Source: Propionibacteriaceae bacterium
GTDB taxonomy: Bacteria; Actinomycetota; Actinomycetes; Propionibacteriales; Propionibacteriaceae
Direction: 5' to 3'
NCBI GenBank assembly: GCA_031285845.1
Contig: JAITVK010000022.1
Span: 1-64,000 of the forward strand
Length of the DNA stretch: 64,000 bases
Shown here: positions 35,339-43,523 of the stretch, piece by piece
Layout of the letters: every line of letters starts with the position of its first letter
Numbering within the stretch: the stretch's first letter is position 1
Position numbers and translations under genes: made by a program
The notes under the pieces: generated by a model
Databases searched by the model: none
Told to the model about the DNA's origin: nothing
The model's input: only the letters and a program-made list of their open reading frames with translations

Positions 35339-36261
35339 CTCAGAATCTTCCCTCCTCAGCTTTCGCCACTCAGATCGCAGGCAAAGCCGCTGGCCGTGCC
35401 GTGGCCCGCAAGCATCACAAGATCGTGATCACCAGCGAGGGCCGACGCGCCGGTTGGGTGTCGTACGCCATCATGGCCCTTGTCATCCTGATCTCGGTTT
35501 ATCCGCTCTACTACACCCTGCAGCTGGCGTCCCTGTCGGTCGACGAGCAGCACGGTTTCCCAGGCTTCGGTTTCTCCGATCAGTTGGCGAACAATTTCTC
35601 GACCGCGTTCTCGACGATGAACTTCGGAACCGCCCTGCTCAACACGCTGTTCGTGTCGATCCTGGTCTCGCTGTCTGTGGTGGCGTTCTCCACGCTGGCG
35701 GGATACTCCTTCGCGAAGCTGCGGTTCCGGGGGCGCAACGCGCTGATGGTGTTCGTCGTCGGGACGATGGCGATTCCGGCGCAGCTGTCGGCCGTTCCGC
35801 TCTACATCGTCATGAGCAAGCTTCATTTGTACGGCACGCTGACCGCCGTCATTCTGCCCTCGTTGGTGACCGCTTTCGGCGTGTTCTGGATGACACAGTA
35901 CATCGACGCCGCGCTGCCGTACGAGCTGATCGAAGCGGCGCGAGTCGACGGCTGCTCGATGATTGGGACCTTCTATCATGTCGCGATTCCGGCGGCGCTG
36001 CCCGCAGCGTCCCTGTTGGCGCTGTTCACCTTCGTCGCTCAGTGGACCAACTACTACTGGCCATTCTTGATCATCGGCACCAACGCCAACAACAAACCGT
36101 TGCTGACTTTGGCTGTCGCCGGTCTAGCTGGCGGCAATCAACAGAATTACCCGGTGTTCATGGCCGGTGTGGCCTTGTCTGCTTTCCCTCTGATCATCCT
36201 GTTCTTCGCCGCCGGCAAACAACTGGTCGCGGGGATTATGGCTGGCGCGGTCAAGGGATAA
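35335..36261 (+). CDS. Sugar ABC transporter permease (MalG/CebG type)
   Basis: Second membrane subunit of the importer; 308 residues with six helices after a basic N-terminal segment. The EAA loop is EAARVDGCSMIGTFYHVAIP. The ATG overlaps the stop of the first permease (ATGA), indicating translational coupling. AGGKQLVAGIMAGAVKG-type C-terminal sequence is typical of the family. Confidence 0.93.
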   Translation: MTQNLPSSAFATQIAGKAAGRAVARKHHKIVITSEGRRAGWVSYAIMALVILISVYPLYYTLQLASLSVDEQHGFPGFGFSDQLANNFSTAFSTMNFGTALLNTLFVSILVSLSVVAFSTLAGYSFAKLRFRGRNALMVFVVGTMAIPAQLSAVPLYIVMSKLHLYGTLTAVILPSLVTAFGVFWMTQYIDAALPYELIEAARVDGCSMIGTFYHVAIPAALPAASLLALFTFVAQWTNYYWPFLIIGTNANNKPLLTLAVAGLAGGNQQNYPVFMAGVALSAFPLIILFFAAGKQLVAGIMAGAVKG

Positions 36262-36271
36262 TACTGGATTG

Positions 36272-37288
36272 ATGAGCAAGGTCCACCGAGTCACCCTAGA
36301 TGATGTCGCACAAGCCGCTGGTGTGGCCCGGGCCACCGCGTCGCGAGCCCTGACAGGCTCCGGTCCGGTGTCGCAGACCACGAGAACTCGAGTCGAGGCG
36401 GCCGCCGCACAATTGAGATTCTCGCCGCATCAGGCGGCTCGTGCGCTGGCGTCGAGTCAAGCCCAGGCGATCGCGCTGGTCATTCCTGAACCGGACGCCT
36501 TCATCCTGGGCGACCCGTTTCTGTCGTACGTCATCATGGGGGTGTCGGAGGTTTTCCATGACACGACCTATCAGTTGATCCTGGTGATCGCCCATCCCGA
36601 CGACCCGCCGACCAAGATCTCGCAGGTGTTGCGTCCTGGCTACGTCGATGGGGCGATCGTGGTGTCTCAGCATGGTTCGGGTCAGATCGCCCAGGCGATC
36701 GACGAGGCGGAGATTCCGATCGTCTACATCGGACGACCTTGGAGCGGGCAGTCCTTGCTCTACGTCGACGTCGACAATCGGGCGGTTGGTCACATTGCCA
36801 CCGCCCACCTGTTGCGCCAAGGCTCTCGTCGGATCGCTTGCATCGCTGGTCCGGTCGACATGAGTCCGGTCGACGACCGTACTTCCGGATGGCGGGCGGC
36901 ACTGAGCGCCGCTGGAGTCGAACCGGGTCCGCTCAGGCATTCTCCGTTCACGGCCAGCGGTGGCGAGGTGTCGATGAGGTCGATTCTTGAGTCGGGGGAG
37001 CCGTTCGACGCGGTGTTCGCCCAATCAGATCTGATGGCCGCAGGGGCGGTCAGGGTGTTGACGGAAGCCGATCTGGACGTACCAGGTCAGGTCCGGGTCG
37101 TCGGCGTCGACGACGCAGAGGTCGGTCGAGCCACATCACCGCCACTGACCTCGGTCACCAACCCGGCCGAGGAGTTGGCGCGTGGCGCATCCCATATGCT
37201 GCTCAGCATCCTGGACGGCGAAATGAGCAGTGAACAGATTCACCCTCAGATCCTGAATCCGCGGCTGATCGTGCGCGAGTCGGCCTGA
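36272..37288 (+). CDS. LacI-family transcriptional regulator of the sugar operon
   Basis: Predicted repressor binding the palindrome at 32664-32677. The N-terminal helix-turn-helix is VTLDDVAQAAGVARATASRAL, and the hinge helix follows near residue 50. The periplasmic-binding-like core senses the inducer sugar; LVIPEPDAFILGDPFLSYVI resembles CebR-type regulators. The ATG lies ten bases after the permease stop. AATACT is six bases before the ATG, so an internal leaderless promoter is possible. Confidence 0.92.
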   Translation: MSKVHRVTLDDVAQAAGVARATASRALTGSGPVSQTTRTRVEAAAAQLRFSPHQAARALASSQAQAIALVIPEPDAFILGDPFLSYVIMGVSEVFHDTTYQLILVIAHPDDPPTKISQVLRPGYVDGAIVVSQHGSGQIAQAIDEAEIPIVYIGRPWSGQSLLYVDVDNRAVGHIATAHLLRQGSRRIACIAGPVDMSPVDDRTSGWRAALSAAGVEPGPLRHSPFTASGGEVSMRSILESGEPFDAVFAQSDLMAAGAVRVLTEADLDVPGQVRVVGVDDAEVGRATSPPLTSVTNPAEELARGASHMLLSILDGEMSSEQIHPQILNPRLIVRESA

Positions 37289-37503
37289 GTCGGCGACCGA
37301 CAGGGGACGTCGTGGCGGTGCGCCGTACGTCCTCACCGCAGTTGGCCTCGCCGTCTCGACCGCGACTTCACGTCCTCGCCGGTGGTCTTGGTCTCTTCGC
37401 TGTGTCCTCGGGTCTTCGTCGCGCACCTCGGTTTCTAGGTGACTAGGATGGTCCACGCAGGGATGGGGGACCCGGCGGTGACAATTTCGACGATGGAGTG
37501 TTG

Positions 37504-38739
37504 ATGACTGAGGTTCCAGGTTCGCCGGTGTGGCGACACAATCACGCTCGGGAACTCCTGAGCTTTTCTCATGCGGCGGCGAGTCCTCAAGGGGGTTTCG
37601 GTTGGCTTGATGACGATGGCCGAATTGATCCTCGCCATGACCGTGAGACGTGGATCACCTGCCGGATGACTCATGTGGCCGCGATCGGGACCCTGGTGGG
37701 CGATGAGCGCAGCCGTCAGGACCTGACTCATGGGGTGGAGGCGCTGCGCGGGTTGTTCCATGATGACGAGTTCGGTGGCTGGTATGCCAGCGTCGGGTGG
37801 GACGGTCGACCCACGGACGACCGCAAGGCGGCTTACCCGCACGCCTTTGTGATTCTGGCTTCGGCCAGTGCCCTGGTCGCTGGCGCGGCTGGGGCCGAGG
37901 ACCTGTTGCGTGACGCGCTCGCCATCTCGCGGGCTCACTTCTGGGACGACGAGGCCGGGATGGTCGTCGAGCAGTGGGACCGCCAGTTCGTTCACTGCGA
38001 TGCCTATCGTGGTGTCAACGCGAACATGCACACGGTCGAGGCCTACTTGGCGGCGGCCGACGCCATCGACTGGGCTGGTCTGACCGATCTAGATTCCCGG
38101 CTGTGGCGTCAACGGGCCGGTCGAATTCTCGGACGAGTGATCGACCGGGAGGCCCGAGCCAACGATTGGCGGATCCCCGAGCACTTCGACACCGCGTGGC
38201 GTCCACAGTTCGACTACAACCGGGATCATCCGGCCGACCCGTTCAGACCGTACGGCGCCACCATCGGTCATGGCTTGGAGTGGGCGCGTCTGTGTCTTCA
38301 GGCCGAGGCGGCCCATCCGGCGACCCCGCCGTGGATGTCAGACGCCGCCAGGCATTTGTACGACCGGGCGGTGACCGATGGCTGGGCTGTTGACGGGGCT
38401 GACGGATTCGTCTACACCACGGATTGGCAAGGTGATCCCGTGGTTCGTGAACGGATGCATTGGGTGGTAGCGGAAGCCATCGGCGCGACTGTGGCGCTCG
38501 GACGGGCCGGATTGATCGATCCTTCAGCGGATCTGCGACGGTGGTGGCAGTACGCCGATACTTTCCTGATCGACCATGAGCGTGGTTCGTGGCATCACGA
38601 ACTGGACACCCACAATCGCCCCTCAGCGACTGTGTGGGACGGCAAGCCCGATGTGTATCATGCGCTGCAAGCCACGCTGTTGCCGGACTTGCCGCTCTCA
38701 CCGTCGATTGTGGTGGCGCTGAAGACCCAAGGCGACTGA
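37504..38739 (+). CDS. AGE-family aldose-ketose isomerase (YihS/mannose isomerase type)
   Basis: A 411-residue (alpha/alpha)6-barrel enzyme predicted to interconvert an aldose and its ketose, such as mannose and fructose. Family motifs include WITCRMTHVAAIG, YRGVNANMHTVEAYLAA, GHGLEWARLCLQAE and the C-terminal SWHHELD with VWDGKPDVYHALQATL. Histidines in MHTVEA, GHGLEW and GKPDVYH match catalytic positions of YihS. The GKPDVYH block points to the mannose/sulfoquinovose isomerase branch and away from cellobiose 2-epimerases. GGAG lies five bases before ATG 37504. It follows the LacI gene by 215 bases and is probably part of the sugar cluster. Confidence 0.82.
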   Translation: MTEVPGSPVWRHNHARELLSFSHAAASPQGGFGWLDDDGRIDPRHDRETWITCRMTHVAAIGTLVGDERSRQDLTHGVEALRGLFHDDEFGGWYASVGWDGRPTDDRKAAYPHAFVILASASALVAGAAGAEDLLRDALAISRAHFWDDEAGMVVEQWDRQFVHCDAYRGVNANMHTVEAYLAAADAIDWAGLTDLDSRLWRQRAGRILGRVIDREARANDWRIPEHFDTAWRPQFDYNRDHPADPFRPYGATIGHGLEWARLCLQAEAAHPATPPWMSDAARHLYDRAVTDGWAVDGADGFVYTTDWQGDPVVRERMHWVVAEAIGATVALGRAGLIDPSADLRRWWQYADTFLIDHERGSWHHELDTHNRPSATVWDGKPDVYHALQATLLPDLPLSPSIVVALKTQGD

Positions 38740-38860
38740 CCTGAGACGGCGAGTGACCTGCGCTCAGCGGGGGGGCTGTTGATCCGCCGAGGTCGGCAGT
38801 GACGGAGGCGAGAATCGCGGTGGCACGGGGGTCGCGCTGCGAACCCGCTGAGATCAGACC

Positions 38861-39304
38861 GGCCCGCTGGCGTGGAATCCTGGATGATCGTGAACTTCGC
38901 GGTCGGCCACGTGTGGTCGAAACTGAGCGCGAAAAACACTTCCGGGGGCACGCCTTCGTACGTCAGATCATCTCGGTGGACGAAACCGAACCGGGAGTAG
39001 TACGGCGGATGGCCGACCACGACGCAGCCAGTGGCGCCAAGCGCGCGCGACCGTTCCAGCCCTTCGCGGATCGGCGCCGAGCCGATGCCCTGGTTCTGGA
39101 ATTGGGGCAAGACCGAGACCGGCCCGAGAGTGAACCAATTCGGGGTCTGGTCGGTGACGGCGATCGGAGAAAATGCGAAGTGTCCGACGATGTCGGAATT
39201 TGCGCTGCCACGAGCGAGATCGTCAACGCGTCTGCCTGGCGCAAGGCGTGGACGACGTACTGCTCAGTGTGCTGGCTGATGGTCATGTCCGCGAAGGCGG
39301 CCAC
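38861..39304 (-). pseudogene. Broken GNAT N-acetyltransferase
   Basis: Two reading frames together give a YhbS-like GNAT protein. The first (from about 39304) reads VAAFADMTISQHTEQYVV and SLVAAQ. The frame then shifts near 39205-39215. The second continues NSDIVGHFAFSPIAV and PQFQNQGIGSAPIREGLERS with acetyl-CoA-binding character, then YYSRFGFVH. The usual N-terminal MIIRP segment is also missing in frame and no stop follows the expected C-terminus. At least one frameshift and a lost start make it a likely pseudogene; coordinates are approximate. Confidence 0.75.
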
Positions 39305-39409
39305 CGAGGGGGCTCTGTCTACCCGGCCTGATGCGTCGATTGTTGACCGGTGTCGGGCGTGGCGGCGATCTTGGTCCGCACCTGACCCAGAAACGCATCT
39401 GACAAGTAG

Positions 39410-40483
39410 TTATGTATTGAATCTAAATTCGACGACGTCGCCGTCGCGCATGACATAGTCTTTGCCTTCGATACGGGCTTTCCCGGCGGTTCGTACGGCG
39501 GCGATCGAGCCCAACTCCACTAGATCGTCGTAGGAGACGACCTCAGCCTTGATGAATCCGCGTTGGAAATCGGTGTGGATGACGCCAGCGGCTTGTGGTG
39601 CGGCCCATCCTTGGTGGATCGTCCAGGCTCGCGACTCCTTCGGGCCGGCGGTGAGGAAGCTTTGCAGTCCCAAGGTGGCGAAGCCGACGCGGGCCAACTG
39701 ATCCAGCCCGGGTTCCTCCACACCCATCTCGGTCAGAAACTCACGGGCCTCGTCCTCGGGCATCTCGACCAGTTCGGATTCGAATTTCGCGTCGAGGAAG
39801 ATGGCATCGGCCGGGGCGACGAGGTCACGCATCTTCTGCTTGGCGGTCTCATCCTCCAACTCGTCCTGGTCGCAATTGAACACGTAGATGAACGGCTTGG
39901 CACTCAGAAGCCACAGGTCATGCAGTGGTGCAGGATCCAGTCCGGCGGCGAAGACGGTCTGGCCCCGGCTCAACACGTCGTACGCCTGCTGCCATGCCGC
40001 CAACGTGGCCTGGGACTCTTTCTTGATCCGGGCTTCCTTCTCCATGCGCGGCATGGCCTTCTCCAGGGTCTGGAGATCGGCCAAGATCAGCTCGGTGGTG
40101 ACGGTGTCGATGTCCGAAGCCGGGTTGACCTCGCCGTCAACGTGGGTGACGTCGTCATCGGCGAACATCCTGGTCACCTGGCAGATGGCGTCGGCTTCGC
40201 GAATGTTGGCCAGGAAAGCGTTGCCCATGCCTTCGCCTTGGGACGCGCCTTTGACGATGCCGGCGATGTCGACGAAGCTGACCGTCGCCGGAACGATCCG
40301 TTCCGAATGATAGAGGTCGGACAGGACCTGAAGCCTGTGGTCGGGCACCCCGACGACCCCGACGTTCGGCTCGATGGTCGCGAACGGGTAGTTCGCTGCA
40401 AGGACGTTGTTGCGCGTCAACGCGTTGAACAGGGTGGATTTGCCTGCGTTCGGCAGGCCGACGATTCCGATAGTGAGTGCCAC
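39410..40483 (-). CDS. ychF: YchF/Ola1-type nucleotide-binding ATPase
   Basis: A conserved P-loop ATPase of the Obg-HflX superfamily that associates with ribosomes. The 357 residues have G1 GLPNAGKSTLFNAL, the HAS-type switch region and a C-terminal TGS domain ending YVMRDGDVVEFRFN. NCDQDE in place of the GTP-selective NKxD motif supports ATP preference. TAAACT at 40490-40495 is six bases before the GTG, so the mRNA appears leaderless. Confidence 0.96.
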   Translation of the reverse strand: MALTIGIVGLPNAGKSTLFNALTRNNVLAANYPFATIEPNVGVVGVPDHRLQVLSDLYHSERIVPATVSFVDIAGIVKGASQGEGMGNAFLANIREADAICQVTRMFADDDVTHVDGEVNPASDIDTVTTELILADLQTLEKAMPRMEKEARIKKESQATLAAWQQAYDVLSRGQTVFAAGLDPAPLHDLWLLSAKPFIYVFNCDQDELEDETAKQKMRDLVAPADAIFLDAKFESELVEMPEDEAREFLTEMGVEEPGLDQLARVGFATLGLQSFLTAGPKESRAWTIHQGWAAPQAAGVIHTDFQRGFIKAEVVSYDDLVELGSIAAVRTAGKARIEGKDYVMRDGDVVEFRFNT

Positions 40484-40625
40484 GGGGATAGTTTAGTCGA
40501 GGTGGCGACCGGCTCGGGATGCCCCCGTCGAACCGCTGCGACGACCGAAGGATCCTCACGGCCGGGAGCGTCTGACGGGGAACCGTTGGGGGAGGCATGA
40601 CGGCAGCCAGGGCGAACCATGGCAA

Positions 40626-41351
40626 CTACCCCTCGGTGTCCTCAACCAGGTCAGACTGATGCCCGTGAGTCCGCTCGACCAGTTCGGACGCCTCCCCTTG
40701 GGCGAGGCGGGTCATCAGCGGTGGTTCGTCACTCAAGTTGGGACGTAATCCGCGCAGTGCGGTCACCACGTCGTCGGGGCGTACGAGAGGCTCAGTGTGG
40801 CAGATCACCATCTCGACGTCATTGTCTTCGGCCACGGCGATGGTTTTCACGGGCGCAGCCGCGTCGAAACTGCGCGGACCGTTCTTCGTCAATCGGGTGA
40901 CCATCAGTTGGGGGTCTAAGCGGTCGTGGAACGCGGCCAGACAGTCGCGCCACTCGTCGACCGTGGTGTCGCCCAGATGGACCCGCCACAGACTGGCCGG
41001 GAACGGATCTGGCCGTGTCACGACACTGACCTCGAAGACGGGCAACCCGGTGGGCATCGCCGCGCCCAGGCGTTGGCGCACCAGATCGGGGTCGACGGCC
41101 TGGCTCAGACTCAGCACGACATACTCAGCCTGACTGAGCGCACCGGTCGGCGCGGGATTGATGTACGACACTCGCTGATGGGGGTTGAAGCCTGAGGAGT
41201 ACGCCATCGGCACCTCGGCTCGGCGCAGCCCACGCTCCAAAGCGCGGGCATAGTCGCGGTGGGAGGCGAAACGCATCGGGCCGATCTTGCCGTATTTGAC
41301 GAGCAGTCTCATCACGGGAGGCGGCTGCTGTGGTGGTTGTGGTCTAGCCAT
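40626..41351 (-). CDS. DUF2344 / TIGR03936 radical-SAM-linked protein
   Basis: A 241-residue protein of the family encoded beside TIGR03960 radical SAM enzymes; function is unproven. Conserved segments are LLVKYGKIGPMRFASHRDYAR and EVPMAYSSGFNPHQRVSYINP. Its start overlaps the end of the radical SAM gene by eight bases, so the two are translationally coupled. In mycobacteria the pair lies upstream of a ribonuclease E/G gene; none is visible here. Confidence 0.88.
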   Translation of the reverse strand: MARPQPPQQPPPVMRLLVKYGKIGPMRFASHRDYARALERGLRRAEVPMAYSSGFNPHQRVSYINPAPTGALSQAEYVVLSLSQAVDPDLVRQRLGAAMPTGLPVFEVSVVTRPDPFPASLWRVHLGDTTVDEWRDCLAAFHDRLDPQLMVTRLTKNGPRSFDAAAPVKTIAVAEDNDVEMVICHTEPLVRPDDVVTALRGLRPNLSDEPPLMTRLAQGEASELVERTHGHQSDLVEDTEG

Positions 41352-43311
41352 GTGTCGCCTCAGTGTTCGCAGCGGAATTCGCGGGCCCCGTGATCGGGCT
41401 GATCGGGATCAATGAGCGACCGGAGGGCCCCATTTCAATGGCGACCCCCAACTCAGGACAGACCCCGCAGTCGGTGCATCCGCTCCAGCGGCAGTCAGGC
41501 ACGGCGATGTCGTCCCGGGAATCCTGCCAGTCGTCCCACAACCAATCGCGATCCAATCCGACATCGAGGTGATCCCACGGCAGAATCTCGTCACGGCCCC
41601 GGTCGCGAGTAGTGTACCAGTCGATGCTCACGCCGAATCGGGCGAGAACCTCATCACCGATCCGGGTCCAGCGGTCGTACGAGAACAGCTCGCTCCAGCC
41701 GTCGAATACCCCGCCGTCACGCCAGACGGCTTCGATGACGGCGCCGACTCGACGGTCGCCACGCGCCAACAGTCCTTCGATGCGACCGGGTCGCCCATCG
41801 GCGTACTTCACAGAAATGGCCCGTGAGTAGCGCCGATCCTCGCGAATCGACTCTTTGAGATCGCGCAAGCGGCGGTTGACGGTGTCAACTTCGGCCTGGG
41901 CGGCCCACTGAAAACTCGTGTGAGGCTTGGGGACGAAGGCTCCGACTGACAGGGTGCAGGCCACGTCGCGTCGCCCGGTGACGGATCGTCCGACGTCGAT
42001 CACTCGTCTGGCCAATTCCCCGATCGCGGCCACATCATCATCGGTCTCGGTGGGAAGTCCAGCCATGAAGTAGAGCTTCACGGAGCGCCACCCGGCTTTG
42101 AAGGCCGCTTCGACCGTGGCGAGCAGGTCGGCTTCGTCGACGTTCTTGTTGATCACCCGACGCATCCGCTCGGTTCCGCCTTCGGGTGCGAAGGTCAGCC
42201 CGGAGCGGCGGCCGTTGCGGGACAGTTCCTCGGCCAAGGTGATGTTGAAGGCGTCGACACGGGTCGAGGGCAGAGACAAGGAGATGTTGGTTCCCTGATA
42301 GCGGGCGGCCAGTCCAGCCGTGATGGCGTCGATCTCCGAATGGTCGGCGCTCGACAGTGACAACAACCCCACTTCGTCGTACCCTGTGGCGGCCAATCCC
42401 GTCTCGACCATCGATCCGATGACGTCGATGGAGCGCTCGCGTACCGGTCGGGTGATCATCCCGGCCTGACAGAATCGGCAACCGCGCAGGCAGCCGCGGA
42501 AGATCTCAGAGGAATAGCGCTCGTGGACGGTCTCGGCCAGGGGCACGATCGGGTGCTTGGGGTACGGCCACTGGTCCAGGTCGGTCAGCGTGAATTTGCG
42601 GATCCGCTCGGGAACTCCAGGTCGGTTCGGGCTGATTTCGGTGATCGTCGAGTCGGGGCCGTAGTGAACGTCGTAGAACTGCGGCACATAGACTTGCCCG
42701 GTTCCCGCCAACCGTTCCAGCAGGGCGAGGCGATCCACTCCTTCAGACTTGGCCTGTCTGACAAGCTCGGACACCATCAACACGGCCTGCTCTCCGTCGC
42801 CAAGGATCACGGCGTCGATGAAATCGGCCATCGGTTCGGGGTTGGTGGCGACGTGTCCGCCGACGACCACCAACGGATCGGAGTCGCCGCGATCAGTGGA
42901 GCGCAGCGGGATGCCGGCCAGGTCGAGGGCCTCCAGCAGATTGGTGAAACCCAGTTCGGTGGACAGTGACACCCCAACGATGTCGAAGTCGCGGATCGGG
43001 CGGGTGGTCTCCCAGGAGAATTGCTTCAGTCCGGCCTCGCGCATCAGCGCTGCCAGGTCGCCCCACATCGAGAAGGTTCGCTCCGCCAGAATCCAGTCAC
43101 GCTCGTTGAGGATCTCGTAGAGGATGGCCAGGCCCTGATTCGGCTGGCCGACGGCGTAGGTGTCCGGATACATCAGGCACCACCGGACGTCGGCTTGGGC
43201 CCAGTCTTTAGTGATCGAGTTCACTTCCCCGCCGATGTATTGGGCGGGCTTCGACACTCGAGCCAGCAAAGGTTCGAGTCGAGCGTACTGTGCGGAGCGG
43301 TTCATTTTCAC
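41344..43311 (-). CDS. TIGR03960-family B12-binding-type radical SAM protein
   Basis: A 655-residue radical SAM enzyme. An N-terminal B12-binding-like region (about residues 25-200) precedes the iron-sulfur cluster motif CLRGCRFCQAG near residue 275. A C-terminal cysteine cluster CRWSGCTDCGVC near residue 610 may bind another cluster. Its substrate is not established. It is coupled to the DUF2344 gene. No ribosome binding site precedes GTG 43311; ATG 43305 is an alternative. Confidence 0.88.
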   Translation of the reverse strand: MKMNRSAQYARLEPLLARVSKPAQYIGGEVNSITKDWAQADVRWCLMYPDTYAVGQPNQGLAILYEILNERDWILAERTFSMWGDLAALMREAGLKQFSWETTRPIRDFDIVGVSLSTELGFTNLLEALDLAGIPLRSTDRGDSDPLVVVGGHVATNPEPMADFIDAVILGDGEQAVLMVSELVRQAKSEGVDRLALLERLAGTGQVYVPQFYDVHYGPDSTITEISPNRPGVPERIRKFTLTDLDQWPYPKHPIVPLAETVHERYSSEIFRGCLRGCRFCQAGMITRPVRERSIDVIGSMVETGLAATGYDEVGLLSLSSADHSEIDAITAGLAARYQGTNISLSLPSTRVDAFNITLAEELSRNGRRSGLTFAPEGGTERMRRVINKNVDEADLLATVEAAFKAGWRSVKLYFMAGLPTETDDDVAAIGELARRVIDVGRSVTGRRDVACTLSVGAFVPKPHTSFQWAAQAEVDTVNRRLRDLKESIREDRRYSRAISVKYADGRPGRIEGLLARGDRRVGAVIEAVWRDGGVFDGWSELFSYDRWTRIGDEVLARFGVSIDWYTTRDRGRDEILPWDHLDVGLDRDWLWDDWQDSRDDIAVPDCRWSGCTDCGVCPELGVAIEMGPSGRSLIPISPITGPANSAANTEATHG

Positions 43312-43416
43312 AACAGGAGCAAGCTTACCGAGTCCGGCCAGGCTGGCGATCTGATGAGTCGATGATGACTGGTTGATGGTCGAGAATATTGAGTTGAGCG
43401 CATGAAGTCTTTCGAG

Positions 43417-43445
43417 TTGAGTTTACCTACTCCAGTTCTTATTAT
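43417..43445 (+). promoter_or_regulatory. Promoter of the chitinase gene
   Basis: TTGAGT (43417-43422) and TATTAT (43440-43445) are exactly 17 bases apart, in an A/T-rich island unusual for this window. They lie about 80 bases before the GTG start of the chitinase. Confidence 0.65.
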
Positions 43446-43523
43446 TTGTCTCAGAAAAAGACTCTCGGAGCGGACCTCATCGGCGAACTGTCGAGCAGCC
43501 ATCAACTCATGAAAGGAAACCAC

